Counted from the first letter of the stretch, positions 11,909 through 23,870 are shown. The stretch: 64,000 bases of DNA from Pogona vitticeps (GCF_051106095.1 NC_135789.1:18225501-18289500); one strand, 5' to 3'. The notes: a model not told the origin generated them from the sequence alone. Numbers and translations: made by a program.

Positions 11909-12003
<95 letters not shown>

Positions 12004-15000
12004 AGATCAAGGTGGCTTCGGGACCTTTAAGCGATGCCACCCAGAACAATTTATTTGAGGTCTATTCTGCCTGTCCTGGCAGAATGAGTGTCAAGGCAGC
12101 TTGTAATTAAATTAAATAATTACAATTAACAGATTATTTGTTTTAATTTGAAAGTGTACTAATAAATGAACATACACCACCTGCCTGTTTGCTGTTTGAT
12201 ATTGTTTGTAGCTGGGATCCTCCGGAAAGGGCCGTGGACATGTAGGACTCCCCTCCCCCCAAAAAACCTGCAAAGAAGCATACCGTGTGAAACCAAAACT
12301 GCCTAGATATCCACTTCCAGATTTTTAAATTAAAGATGGGTATTCTGGGATGCGAAACCATGCCGAAGGGAGCTGTGACCTATTTCAAAGGCAAATCAAC
12401 ACTGTCTGGAGGCTACAGGGAGATTTTTTTTAAAAAAAATTCCCATAGAAAAAGGGAGCAGAGAATGTCACGGGCCTGGAAGGACAGCTAGCGAGTTGTT
12501 GGTTTTTCCCCCCCAATTTGTGCAACCTTGCTTTATCCCAAATGACAGCAGGCCTCCTAGACTAGAGATGCGAGTCTTTTTTGGAAATATTTGGAATTGA
12601 CCCTGGGAAATGATTACATTCCTAAGCCATGATCATAAAAGCACAGAATAATGTCCTTGGAAGACCCCTGCAGTATAAGGCCACCTGGACCCAAAATAAT
12701 CAAGTTAAGCATCTAGTCCTCATCGTTCATACCTAATTTGGATAGGAACAGACACATCCTTACACCACATCCGGGCCTTTGTGCATCGGGACTGCCTCTA
12801 ATAAATTTGCCAGACTTAAGAACTTCAGTATGAGTGGGAAATGTGGGGGGGGGAGCATAACTGCTATAACGTAGAGTTTCTGGATTGAGATGACTGGCCC
12901 AGTGCATGTTGGTCAGCGTCTGGGACGTCTTGAATGCTCAATCAAATCACACTCCCATTTTCGAACCATGATGAAACGCTCCTTCCGAAGTTCATCAAGG
13001 ATAGACAGATACTGGGTATCAATTGAGGGGAGCAAGAGGGGGCCCAGTTTTCTCAAAACGGTATAGAGTGGAGGTTAATTGTAATTAATAATCCATCCAT
13101 AAATGGTTCTTAAGTTCAGTTTTCCTTGGGACAAGTTGAAGGTGGTGAATTTGGGCTGTGCTCCTTCCCAGTTTATTGTCACAGTGACAAAGGGGAGCGG
13201 GGTTTGAACACAGGTCTCCCAAATTGGTAGCCTGAGGCTCTAACCACTGTGCCGTCCTGCATCTCAGATCTCACAAAGCCCCGTTCTCTCTAGGTGAAAA
13301 GCTCACCAGATCTTGGTGTCTTGTCAATTTCAATCCTGAAGGTGAAATTGACAGGGTTTCCCACCTTCCCTCTCTGGATTACCTGAGTCTGGTCAATTTC
13401 AAGCACCTCCCTTGTTTTATACCCAGAATAATTTATTTAATCCCCTCACCTACTGCTGGCAGCATCTGAAGTGACGAAGAATCCTGTGGAATCTTGTAGA
13501 TGAACATATGTATTACGACACAGACTTTATGATCTGCCAGATGAAATGGCTGCTAGTCAGTGATTCTCAAAGACAGGCTGGTGCTTCTGCCAAGCCGCTG
13601 ATATTTTAAGTGTTTTAGGGAGGCGTGTGTCCTGTTTTGAAACAAAAATAGAGATTTTAACTTTTTTTTTTTTAAGTGAGGGAAATGATCACTCTTTTAA
13701 TACCCAGCTTGTTATATCATCCTGCAATTTACAGCTGCCTTTTTAAATATCTGGATGGAGGTTATTGTGGCTTTACTGATGCTGGATATGACAGCTTAAC
13801 ATGAGGATGCTGCATTGCAATCATCATCATCATCGCCATCATCTTAGAACTGCAGAACTGGAAGGAATTATCGAGTCCAGCCCCTGCCCAGTGGGGAATC
13901 AAACTCCCCCTTCCTTACCCTAAAAGCTTTTCTCCTTCCTGAAGTCTTTCACTGTTTATTTTTATCATGAATGATCAGCTGTAACAATCCTGGCAGTTCA
14001 TTTCTCATTATATGAGTCAAGCATTATGACTGTCCTCATTTGAGACGTCATGATGTTTTCTTCCTCACTGTTTTTTTCACGTCAGTACTTCTTCCTCAAT
14101 CACCCTCTTGACCAAAGAAATTTTCAGCTTACTGCTTTAAACCCACCTTTCTATAAGCTTCTCTCTTTCGTGTAGCCCTCTGTGCGAATGCCCCTGAGTT
14201 TGATTTAAACCCACACGTGAAATGGTTCTATCTTTTTTTTTACCATCGCCTGGGTCGAAGTCCAGCATTTTATGATAGAACCGAGAATACGTCGCAATCG
14301 TACAGTGTACATTTTCAAAGCTGGTTTTATATTTCTTCTCCTAACAAAGCTGCTCGGGACCAACTGTAGCCTTGCTTTTATTGTGTAGCTGTGTTCATCC
14401 CACATTTTCTTTTCCGTCTCCGCTCTGTTCCCTGCTTTTTACTGACGATTGTGAACTTTGGTTTTCTTAGCGTCCATTTCCGGGCTGTGTTCATTCCTTC
14501 CTGCATTGATTTTACTGAGTTCCCTTTGCAGACCTTCTCAACGGCCCATCCTTTCCGCTGTTTTCCCCGGCTGTTTGAAAGCCTTCTTCTTTTTCTCCTT
14601 TTGGACATCGTTGCGATTATTTTGATCTTTGATGCTGCTCCGGACAATAACCCTCCGCCAACCCTCTCCAGCTTGTAAATTCTACTCCTGCAACAGTGGA
14701 TAAAATACGTTTTCCTCTCCGTTTTGTGTCACACCTAGGGTTCCTCTCACCTCCCTCAGCAGCTGAAATTCACAACATCAGATTCCTGTGACCGGATTAA
14801 AGATGAGTTCCAGCTGCTTCAAGCTCAATACCACAGGTATGTTTTCTGTTCCGCTTTGCTTCTTCTTTCAGGCTTCAGCCATAACGTCTTTGTAATCTGA
14901 TTTGGCACAAAGTCGAAACATGCCTCTGGCTCATGAATAGAGAAAAGTGTGGTAGGCAAAGTCCTTGCACTTGCTGGGAGAGGTTAGAAATAGGGTTGCC

Positions 15001-18000
15001 CCTGTTGCAAAGTTTTGATTTTTTTTTTTTTTTTTTTTTTTGGTTAAATCCCTCTAGCGGTACAGCACGGACTCACAGAGCAGAATAGTTTCACAGTCCC
15101 CGGAGTAGTCCACCCCTTTTCTCCTTCTGTCCCTTGCAGTCTCAGTAACTCACTTTGAGATGTTAGTAGGAGAAAGAATAAAACCAACTGTAAGTAGTGC
15201 AGAGGTCAGACAGCAAACTGACAAACATGACTGTTTTCAGCAACAGACTCTAGAGAGGAAAAAGCTCAAAAGCAGAGAGGCGGGGCTCTCTTTGAGTTCA
15301 GAGGCTGGAAAGGAACGATAGGTTGGTGCTGGATTGATTGACAGTCGCTCCAGCCCAGAAAGGTCCCTCCCAGCCAGACCTACTAAAAGCAGCATGCAGG
15401 GTTGCAAACACTCCCAACAGTACAGATTCATGAAAACCTTGCCAGGGTCTGTTTTCTAAAGGATGAATATAAAATTTGCCTGTAGTGAATCAGCGGTTCC
15501 TTCCCTACCCTTATTTTTTGTTGATTAGAGGCCAGCTGATTTCTATTGCAAAAAACCCCCTCTTCCTTTTTCTCGGCAGTCTGAAGTTGGAGTGTGACAA
15601 ACTTGCCAGTGAGAAGTCAGAAATGCAGCGCCATTACGTGATGGTAAGATTTGCATGGGTGACGGGGCCGTTGGGTCCAGCGGGGAGGCAGGAACAGCAC
15701 TGAGGGTGGAACAGTGGGGAATGGACCATCTTTGTGGCTTCCTCTTAAGGAACCGAGCTTTCTGAGAACGCGAGCTTTTGTTGCTTTTAAAAAAGTTTCT
15801 AGTCCTCTTGACTGCAAATGTTTCTAGTCCTCAACATGCTGGCAGCACCCCTCATCTCAGATGGGTGCAGTGGCCCAAAAGCGTAGATCATTTGTTAGGT
15901 GCAGTCAGGTAGCTGCTGACTAACAGCACCCCTTGAGAGGGTTGTCGATGTATCCTGCAACTTCTCTAGCCACCAAGAAAGGAGCCTCCATGGACAGCTG
16001 CAGTATACCTCCCATCCCAGATTTGGGAGGGAGGAGGCAACCAAGAAGGGGCACTGTTCACTCCTGGGTTTCCAGGAGGCATCTTATTTTGGGGGGGGCG
16101 GCAGGGGAGACTAGAATTCAGAGGCTTTTTATGCGGTGCGCCAAGGAAATTAATATATGTTTTCTTTTCTTGTTCAAAATCCTAACTCCCCCCCCCCCCG
16201 CCCTTGACTCTCTGCTTCTTGGACTTGAAGTATTATGAGATGTCTTACGGACTCAATATTGAAATGCACAAACAGGTGAGCGTTTTCTCTTGACAATTTA
16301 CTTTAAGAAAACGTAAAGGCTGAAACCACTGCTTCCCGGCTGCCTCTGCTCCCCCCTTCCACCCGAGCATCCGCTTCCCTTCCCAGTTGCCCTGCGCAGA
16401 ATTTTAAATGAAGCCATCTCTCGAATGCAGGATCCTATCCTCTCATATTGTGCAAAACGCCATCAATAAATAGAATTTTACAGTAATGGGATCTGTCCCT
16501 CATCGAGTCCAGTCCCTGTGAAGGAGATACTGTGGGGGATTCGAACTCCCAACCTCTGGGTCCGCAGCCAGAGATAGAAAAACCCTTGGGGTATCCAGCA
16601 GTCCAATTCACAAAATAATTCCTTAGAAATTCCTTCTTAAGGTGTTGCTGAGTTAGGCCTTCTCTAGAGTCCATTTCTGGAGACACCCCACTTCAAGAAG
16701 GATGCCAACAAACTGGAGCAAGTTCAGAGGAGGGCAAGGAGGAGGAGGATCAGGGGGGCTGGAAACCAAGCCCTGGGAGGAGGAAAGACTGGAAAGGACT
16801 GGGCCTGTTTAGCCTTGAGAAAAGAAGACAGAAGGGAGAGAGGAGAGCTTTTTTCAAAGACCTGCAAAGTAGTCCTCCAGAGAAGGGGCAGGATCTGTTC
16901 CTGATCCTCCCAGAGCGCAGGGCACACCATAATGGGCTTAAGCGACAGGGAGCCAGATTTCAGCAGAAGATCAAGAAAAAAAAAACTTAACTGTTAGAGC
17001 AGTACGACAACGGGACCCATGACCTCGGGAGGTGGTGAGCGCTACAGCGTGGGGGGCCTTCAGGTGGAAATGGGACCACCCTCTGTCCGATCTGCTTGGA
17101 TCTGGATTTCCCCCCCCCCTTGGGAAGGGGGTCGGACTCGAGGCTCTGGCTGGTTCCTCCCAACGCCCTGGTTCTGTGCTTCTAGCATCCCGTCCCCCTG
17201 ATACATTTCAAAAGTGGGTGTCTCTTCCCGCCTGCCATTCTCTCCTCTTCTTCTTTCAGGCCGAAATTGTGAAGCGGTTAAATGGAATTTGCGCCCAGGT
17301 CTTGCCGTACCTTTCTCAAGAGGTAGAGCTTTTTATTTCTTTATCTTTCATCTTCTGGTTGGAAAGGCTAAGATATCCCCTGTCTGTGTCCACCATGTTT
17401 TGGCCAACGAGGAGAGAAGCTTTGCCCTGCCTTCTGAAATCGGGCCAGCGCATCCCGTGTCTGAGCCCTGCGACGCAAACACCCAGCTTCTTGACGGCTG
17501 TCCTTCTTCCGTCACAAAGCCCCTGTCCTTTATACTAGGGCTCAGGAAGCCGGAATTGCAATAAACACTCAAGAACCTATGACTCGTAGTTGTTCAGGGT
17601 GCCCTGGTAAGCATGAGAGATCATGCTCTGGGAACGGTCTCTCCCGAGCCCCCTTCCGTTCTCACATCTGCTAGGGCTTCCTATGCTAGGAGCACTTGAG
17701 TGGGGTTATGTTTCCAGTAGCCTAATAATGTTTCTGGTGAATGGGGGGGGGCGCTATGGGAAATGGCATAGGCCAGGGCTCCTGGCTAATACAGTAGGAC
17801 CCCCATATCCATTGCGGATTGGTTCCAAGACCCCCAGGGGAGCTGAAAACCGTATATAGTGTTCACTATTATGCATGGTTTTTAATTTCCATAATGGTAA
17901 AAGAAAAGGGGAAAAAAACCAAGACTTTTTTTTCCCCACACACATTACCAGAACAGGCCACTAGAGGGGGTCAGAGGCCATGCTATGTGTTCTTCACTAA

Positions 18001-19813
18001 CAAGTATTCTTAGCATAGTCTCTGGCTCCATCCAGTGGCCTGTTCTGGTAATACATGTGAAAATAGTTCCTTTCCTCCCCCCACCCCCCGGAGTCCTGCT
18101 GTGTGCTAATAATGTTCCTGGTGATGAATTGGAGATCATGGGAAATGAGCTTTATCTGGACTCTTGACTAACTTGGAGATCAGTGAGTTAATACAGATTG
18201 TGAGCCAGGCAGGCCCCCATGTTTTATTCTACTTTCTCGTTACACTCGGGCCTCCCTTAAGCTAGGCCATGTGTTCCCTGTACAGTATCTGCCTTTTTTT
18301 TCTTTTTTGCTTGCATCCCCAGCATCCATTAAACAGATTTTGGCTTTCTTTCCCCACCCCCACCCCTGTCTTCCCAGCACCAACAACAGGTCCTCGGAGC
18401 CATCGAGCGAGCTAAGCAAGTGACGGCCCCAGAGCTGAACTCCATCATTCGGGTGTGTGGCGCTCCTTATGAGAACTTGGCGGGGGGTGGGGGTGGGGGG
18501 GTTTGACCTGTGCCAGGTTTCCTTAGGGTGTTCTTATGGATGATACAAAAATGACCTCATGAATTCCAAATTCAGGGGAACCCAGGAGTAGGATCACTCC
18601 TCCCGATTTCAGCCATTTTGCCCTTTTCCAAGGCAATCTATTTCTCTTTCATTCCCCACGTCCTCTCTCTCTCTCTTTCTGCTTCTGCATCTGCTTGTTC
18701 AGCTTCTTTTTAAAAGGAAGAATTGCAAACAGAAACTAATAATTTTGAAACCCAGGAACCCTGGGCCACTGAATTTCCAAAGGATCCTCTTGGATCGGCT
18801 GAGCAGCACTGGTACACCGGGGAAAAAAAATTAACTGGGTACCAGATCAAGACTGGAAGGGCTTGAGTTCAGATCCCTGTCAGTGTTGCAGCTGGGTGAC
18901 CTTGGGCTGCTTGTTTTCTTTTATTGGGTTGCTCCAAGAGTGGGGAAATGCCCCCTTCAGCTATAGCTCTCCCTAAAGGTCTTTTGGGGTTCTTGTCTAG
19001 TGTTGGCGTCCCACGTGCTAGCCAATACCTCCCTCTTGAATGGAGATTGTTTAAGGGTGAAAGTAAGACCAACACCCTGGCTGAAATCCTGCTTCACCGT
19101 TACCTGCGCATAACGCACCCCTGTAGACCCGGTAGAGGGGGGGAAACTGCAGCAGGGTGGAGTGGTTTTCCCGAAGCGCTTCCACAGGTGTGTTGTGCAA
19201 AAGCCACGTGAACTGCACAACCGGCGGCGCCACCGCGACGCGAACTTGAGCCCCCCCCATACTAGCTGCCCAGGCGTATAACCTGCCATGCTTCCAGAGG
19301 CGTCGTTTTACAGAACGCCAACTTCTACAGCCTCTCGGCCACCGAGTCTGCGTGTACGCTCTCCGTGAAGGAGCCCGTAACCCTCACACATTTTTGTATC
19401 ATCTGAAAAGAAGAGAGAGCAATCCGAGCAGTGCAGGCTGAGCCCCTGAACCAGGGGGATCTCGTAGACCGATGAGCCGAAAGGCGGATGTCGGATTGAT
19501 TTTCCTTTCCCTGCCGGACGGCTGGGTGAGTGTGCGGCCCCTCGCTCACCCCTCTCCTCGCTGTTTCCTTTTCCCCTTCACTTCTCTACAGCAGCAGCTT
19601 CAGGCTCACCAGCTCTCGCAGCTGCAAGCCCTGGCCCTGCCCTTGACCCCATTGCCGGTGGGGTTGCAGCCCCCCTCCCTGCCTGCCGTCAGCGCCAGCA
19701 CCGGGCTCCTCTCCCTCTCCGCCTTGGGCTCGCAAGCCCACCTCGCCAAGGAAGACAAGAACGGCCACGACGGAGACGCTCACCAGGACGACGACGGGGA
19801 GAAGTCGGATTAG
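9840..19813 (+). CDS. TLE5: TLE5 (AES), short Groucho/TLE family member, complete, 7 coding exons
   Basis: Joined exons 9840-9866, 14739-14836, 15580-15643, 16231-16275, 17260-17322, 18378-18452 and 19592-19813 give an open frame of 197 codons plus TAG, the length I recall for human AES. Every intron has GT/AG ends and the phases agree. The protein starts MMFPQSRHS, the AES-type N terminus. It then has the leucine-rich, glutamine-rich Q domain (about residues 1-130, including [14 protein letters not shown] and [15 protein letters not shown]) and a short proline-rich GP segment ending in an acidic tail, DDDGEKSD. There is no WD40 propeller, as expected for AES. Known family role: a nuclear protein that oligomerises through the Q domain with long TLE corepressors and modulates Wnt/TCF and NF-kB dependent repression. 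TLE2 follows on the same strand. The second ATG (9843) is in frame, so a start one codon later is possible. Identity is very secure. Confidence 0.97.
11360..11481 (+). repeat. Left arm of a 122-bp inverted repeat
   Basis: Pairs without gaps with 12066-12187; I count 6 mismatches in 122 positions (95%). Begins CAGGCAGGTGCTGTATG and ends CTGCCAGGACAGGCAGA. Possibly an L2-like LINE end. Confidence 0.9.
11911..12001. repeat. (CA)n microsatellite, 91 bp
   Basis: Pure CA dinucleotide run in TLE5 intron 1. Confidence 0.98.
12066..12187 (-). repeat. Right arm of the 122-bp inverted repeat
   Basis: Reverse complement of 11360-11481. The 584-bp loop between the arms contains the CA microsatellite. 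Confidence 0.9.
13835..13925 (-). mobile_element. tRNA-headed SINE, partial
   Basis: Contains the reversed body (GCAGAACTGGAAGGAATTAT, GTCCAGCCCCTG) and part of the head, GGGGAATCAAACTCCC. Confidence 0.6.
14739..14836 (+). CDS. TLE5: TLE5 coding exon 2
   Basis: 98 nt after acceptor CACACCTAG. It encodes residues 10-41 and two bases of codon 42: [19 protein letters not shown], then the start of the Q-domain coiled coil. Donor is AG|GTATGT, phase 2. Confidence 0.96.
15580..15643 (+). CDS. TLE5: TLE5 coding exon 3
   Basis: 64 nt after acceptor CTCGGCAG. It encodes residues 42-63, [20 protein letters not shown] then VM, a heptad-rich part of the Q domain. Donor is ATG|GTAAGA, phase 0. Length equals TLE2 exon 3. 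Confidence 0.97.
16231..16275 (+). CDS. TLE5: TLE5 coding exon 4
   Basis: 45 nt encoding residues 64-78, [15 protein letters not shown], a near-invariant TLE Q-domain block. The acceptor is CTTGAAG, preceded by a C-rich tract; the donor is CAG|GTGAGC. Length equals TLE2 exon 4. Confidence 0.96.
16440..16612 (-). mobile_element. tRNA-headed squamate SINE
   Basis: Reverse copy in TLE5 intron 4: body GAGTCCAGTCCCTGTGAAGG and head GGGGGATTCGAACTCCCAAC, GGTCCGCAGCCAGAG. Confidence 0.75.
16680..17190 (+). mobile_element. CR1 LINE 3' fragment
   Basis: In TLE5 intron 4: AGTTCAGAGGAGGGC, CTGGAAACCAAGCCCTGGGA, GGGCCTGTTTAGCCTTGAGA, CAGGATCTGTTCCTGATCCT and GAGGTGGTGAGCG, in CR1 order. Ends within 100 bp of exon 5. 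Confidence 0.8.
17260..17322 (+). CDS. TLE5: TLE5 coding exon 5
   Basis: 63 nt encoding residues 79-99, [20 protein letters not shown] then E, in the second half of the Q domain. Acceptor TTCTTTCAG; donor GAG|GTAGAG. A CR1 fragment ends fewer than 100 bp upstream. Confidence 0.97.
17791..18070. mobile_element. Tigger/pogo-like MITE, 3' truncated
   Basis: Starts CAGTAGGACCCCCATATCC, GGATTGGTTCCAAGACCCCC, the known Tigger-type terminus. Shares an internal inverted block (GCCACTAGAGGGGGTCAGAG and CCATCCAGTGGCC) with the copy at 59.4 kb. Confidence 0.75.
18378..18452 (+). CDS. TLE5: TLE5 coding exon 6
   Basis: 75 nt encoding residues 100-124, [20 protein letters not shown] then NSIIR, the end of the Q domain. 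Acceptor CTTCCCAG. The donor CGG|GTGTGT is weaker than its neighbours and is followed by a G-rich stretch. Confidence 0.96.
18835..18905 (+). mobile_element. MIR-like CORE-SINE remnant
   Basis: TTGAGTTCAGATCCCTGTCA and GCAGCTGGGTGACCTTGGGC match the well-known MIR core. Short and old. Confidence 0.6.
19592..19813 (+). CDS. TLE5: TLE5 coding exon 7 (terminal)
   Basis: 222 nt including TAG, residues 125-197. It starts [20 protein letters not shown], runs through the proline-rich GP-like part and ends [13 protein letters not shown]. The acceptor lies in a CAG repeat (TACAG|CAGCAG), so nearby AGs could shift the start by one or two glutamines. The QQ start was chosen because it matches human AES. 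Confidence 0.96.
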   Translation, partial: QQLQAHQLSQLQALALPLTPLPVGLQPPSLPAVSASTGLLSLSALGSQAHLAKEDKNGHDGDAHQDDDGEKSD

Positions 19814-22154
19814 AACGGTTCCTGTGGGGATCGTGGGGGGGGGGGTTGCTGGGGATGGCGGTGGGGCAGAGGGATCGGTTTTTTAAAACGCAGCATTTCT
19901 TCCGATTCACGCTTCGTGGAACGGCAGCGGTTGTCCAGCGGAGTGGTGAGGGGACAGAAACGAGATGGGTTGGGTGCATCTGTGTCCCCCCTGCTTTGTG
20001 GGGGGCCTCGTCTCTTCTCCCCTCCCCACCCCCGCTGTTGCAGCAATAAGGTCAAGGCGCCTCTCTCCCCCATGACGCTCGTCCCGCTTGCATGAGCGAT
20101 ACCCTCCAAAATCGTTGCGTTACGCTGCGTCGTGTGTCTGTGTGCATTTTCAGGGAGGTTGGACAAGGGAGAGGACGAGCGCTGGGCTTAACCTCTTCTC
20201 CTCTTCCGTCTACCCGCCCAGCCACCCACCCACCCCCCAAACTCGAAAACCGGCCTTCCTGCGATGTTCAGACTAAGAGCCAACGGCCCCCACAAACCTG
20301 AGTCCCCAGCCGAACGCTCGCATCCCCTCTCGTGTGCTTGTGGTCCACTCTGTTGTTTCGGTCTTTGTGTTAAAGCACTAACTCTTAGGGAGGGGGCTGA
20401 CCCTGAACTGAGTTGGGTGTTTTATGGCAACCCACATGGCGGGATGTTTCCCACCCACCCACCCTGCCCATACGGCACTGTGCTGGTATCCTGGTGTCCC
20501 CAGAAAGGGAAGGGGTCAGTCGGGGTACGTCATGTGCTGAGGCCCTAAGCATCAAAGAGAGCAGTGTTTGGAAACTTTAGGGCATCAGGATGATGCGTTC
20601 CCCTTGATGCCGTTTTAAGTCTGTGGCCTTTGGCTTTACGCAGATTAATTCGCTGGTTGATTTGTTAACTGTTTTGTGAAAATGTTCATCCGGCCTAGAT
20701 ATTCTGAACAGTTCCCAACGCATCAAGTGGAAGAAGGGTTAAACTCGTCTTTGCAATCCACACAGTTTTACCCTGTTGTCGGGTCTTTTAGCCAGTTAGC
20801 GACACGCATTAATCCCAAACAAATTATTTCCAAACACTGTGAGGGGGTCACTCAGTTTATATCTGATTCGCTCCCGCCCCACCCCCTGCTCATTTCTTTT
20901 GTAGCAGCTAAATGGATTTTCAGGGGACCAGTAAAACACACACACACAACACACACACAAAAGTAGTCCCGCAAGTTGGTTGTGTTCTGTGATGTAACAG
21001 TTACTTCAGTAGTTGTGTTTGATTAGTGTCTGGCCAGGCCCCACGGCAGAGAGGAGGACTGAACTGGCCAAGCATGGAGGTCTGTTACTTTGTCCCGCAC
21101 CCACCCCCGTAATTTCAGGCATGGGGAAGGCCTTTCTTAGACTCCCGTGTCATATCGTTGAGGGATGATGGGCATTGGAATCCAAGAATGTGGCAGCAAG
21201 CGCCACAACCCCTGCTTACATTCATTCAGGTGGGTGAGGATAAAGCCCCCACCCTGTTGAACCTGCCGCATTTCACAAGATGCACCACAAGAATAAAAAA
21301 AAACATTCCAGAAGCAGGATAAAAGCCAGGTCCTTCATTCCACCACAGTTCATGCTTTCCTCACCCTCCAACCATCCACCCGTCTGACCTCGGGAGATGG
21401 GTTGAGCGCCAGGCCGAAAGCTAGGTGATTCCGAGCTCAGGGGGGCAGTGGATCTGCTCCGGGTTTTCCTTTGGATTTTACAGGAGCCGTCCAAGAGGCT
21501 CACAGTCCCCTGCCCCTTTCCAAAGGGACTTTGCCTTAGAAGGTTCCTGCAAAGTTCCGGCCAAGACTCACTGCCCACACGGAACCGGACTCCCCAGCCG
21601 AGCGCTCGCATCTGTGACCCACGCTGTTGTTTCTCTCTGCCCCACCTACTGATGAGCAGGGGATTTGTGTGCACAAACTGGAAATGGGATGAGGGGAGGC
21701 TGTCCATCATAGATCTCATCCATTCCTCTTCTGCCCCCTCCCAGTGCATTCTTTCGTCTCGCTCTCTGCACCCAGACTCACCCTCTGGTTTGAACTGCAT
21801 CCCCACCACCGTACCCCTTCTTTCTCTCCTCCCCCCTCCCTCTTCATCCCCCCCCTCTGCCAGCACTGTTTTAGAGGATCAGCACCTTTTGTCATTATGC
21901 ATGTATCTTGTTTTTAAGGTAGCACAGAAGCAAAATTTATATATATATATAAATATATAAATATATTAGTTCTGTAACTCCCTGCAAATCTCATGACACT
22001 TTTGCCCGTGATGTCCCGTCGCTCTCTCTCCCTGCCCCCCCCCAGGCCCCCTCCATGTCCTGGTAAATCTGGAATCTGAATCTCGTGTAATTTCTTTGTG
22101 GGTATGACTTTTTAAGGATTCTGTGTGGAAAAGGGGAATACGTTGGGTGGAAGA

Positions 22155-22160
22155 AATAAA
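22155..22160 (+). terminator. TLE5: poly(A) signal, proximal, TLE5
   Basis: AATAAA in AAGAAATAAATAC, followed within 30 bases by T-rich sequence that could act as a downstream element. Confidence 0.5.
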
Positions 22161-22514
22161 TACATTTTTGCCTGTCTTTTTTCTTTTCTTTTGAAACTCC
22201 CTGTTGATGTTTCTTTTTGTTCTTTGGGTTTTTTTTTAAAAAAAATATACTGTGGGTTTCCCTTCTTTTTCTGCACGCTAGCTTGAATTCTTCTTCTTTT
22301 TCCTTAACCCCCCCCCCAATCTAACATAAGAACATTTACGACAAAAATAAAAGTGTCCCCCCCTCCCGTGTTTGTATATATTCCTTCGGCGAAAGGAAGA
22401 ATGAAAAGAGAAGAGCTTTGTTTGCTTAATGTGTTTATTAATCACTTGACCTACATTAACAGGAACTGAGAAAAAAAAATTCTGTATTGAAGATGTAATA
22501 GCTGTGCCTTTTCA

Positions 22515-22520
22515 AATAAA
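22515..22520 (+). terminator. TLE5: poly(A) signal, distal, TLE5
   Basis: AATAAA in TTCAAATAAAGAAATC, followed by a T-rich and TTCTTC-rich stretch from 22550. Best candidate for the main 3' end. Confidence 0.6.
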
Positions 22521-23769
22521 GAAATCAGATGGTTGGTTATAATGTGATAATTCCTTCTTCTTCTTTTTTGTACCCTCCTTTTATACTTCCGTCGTCGGCT
22601 TCTTTTCTCCTTCCATTTTTTTAAAATTACAAAGCAGGAAGCTTTGTTTTGCTATGTCACCACAAGAGGGAGCTCCTCTCTTTGCTATGAGCTGCTCTTG
22701 AGCACCACTGGTGGTGGATGGTGGTACTACATCGGCTTATTTAATTTGACTGTCTGAGACAACAAAAACAGCCGGTGGGAATGCTCTTGGACTTCGCTCT
22801 TTGGCGTGAAAAAATAAAGCTCTGAAGGTGGTAACAAAGAAGCTGGCCTTTCTTCGTCAGGATTGCACCACAACAGTCAAGGGGGAAGGGTAAAATTGCA
22901 AGGTATTATGCTTTGTGGGTGCTTTGGGGGAGTTCATGCGTCCGTGGGGCATTCATTGGAAAATACGGATTCGTTTATCGTTCTCATTGCTTGGAGTCCC
23001 ATCAGTCAGGTCTTTAAAAAAGTTTTAATAGTTTAAATGCATGAAGGCTGGATTTAACATGAGGGATCTGTGGTAGGGGGTGCCACCCCACCCTGTGAGC
23101 ACCTCTGAGCCCTTGAATCTACCCAGTGGTCACCCTGGGAAGTTATACATACCCCTGATCGAGTCTTAGTCCACAGAGATCTCACCATGGGCGCATCCCG
23201 CCTTCCTTCCCAAACCTGACCTTGATTCTGTCCCTCTGCTGATTGCCCTCCCCTCTTACCCCCTCCTTGGTCCCTCACCGGCGCTTGATTCCATTGACCG
23301 CAGCCAAGTGCTTCCCCTCGCCTGTGGATCCGGAAAGCTTTGTCAAGATGGAGTGCGTTGGCTTCCTCTCCCGGCGCATCACTAATGCAAGAGTCGAACC
23401 AGCCGCGGAGAGGCGGGTTCGGTGGTGGTGAGGAAGCTGAATCAGTGGGGGGGGGGGGGGAATTGAAAAGACATCAATAATTAAACTGCCACTCAAGAGA
23501 ATGGAAGTGAAAACAAGCCAGAGAGAGAGAGAGAGAGAGAGGAATGGAAAACAGCCAGTCCCAGGTCTGGGGTAGTGGTTCTCCAGACCTCTAATGACGG
23601 GGGGGGGGAGCAGGGCCATATGTAGAGCAGAACAACTGAGGCTTTGCCCCAGTTTGCCAAAATTTAGAGGGTGCAGAAATCTCGTGAGAGTGAGGAAAAT
23701 AGATAGCAACACCCCCTAGACTTTTTTTTCACTCTTTTTGGAAAGCACAAATGTTCTGCTTTTGGTGGT

Positions 23770-23870
23770 TGTAGTTTTTTTCAGGCTGTCGGGCCGCGTT
23801 CTGGAGGTGGTTCTTCCTAACGTTTTGCCAGTCTTGCGGCCGGCCTCTTCAGAGGACAGGTGTTAGAATT
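23770..23870 (-). mobile_element. Fragment of a Penelope- or LINE-type squamate repeat
   Basis: On the minus strand reads GAAGAGGCCGGCCGCAAGAC, CAAAACGTTAGGAAGAACCA, a motif string common in reptile retroelements. Exact family uncertain. Confidence 0.45.

Larger units (their letters stand above)
9867..14738 (+). other. TLE5: TLE5 intron 1
   Basis: 4.87 kb. The first 650 bp continue the CpG island. It then contains the 122-bp inverted repeat (11360-11481 and 12066-12187) around a CA microsatellite, a partial minus-strand SINE near 13.85 kb, and otherwise unassigned sequence. No further exon was recognised. Confidence 0.85.
19814..22540 (+). other. TLE5: TLE5 3' UTR (probable extent)
   Basis: Sequence after the stop has no splice-like interruption and no obvious interspersed repeat. 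It carries three AATAAA hexamers at 22155, 22346 and 22515. The distal signal, AATAAA followed by GAAATCAG, probably marks the end of the longest message near 22.53 kb. The first 700 bp are GC-rich; an AT-rich tract with TATATA repeats lies at 21936-21967. Confidence 0.65.

Noticed and set aside
21273-21866. 197-codon minus-strand frame opposite the TLE5 3' UTR
   Set aside because: Low-complexity, no recognised domain, and it lies wholly antisense to the UTR.
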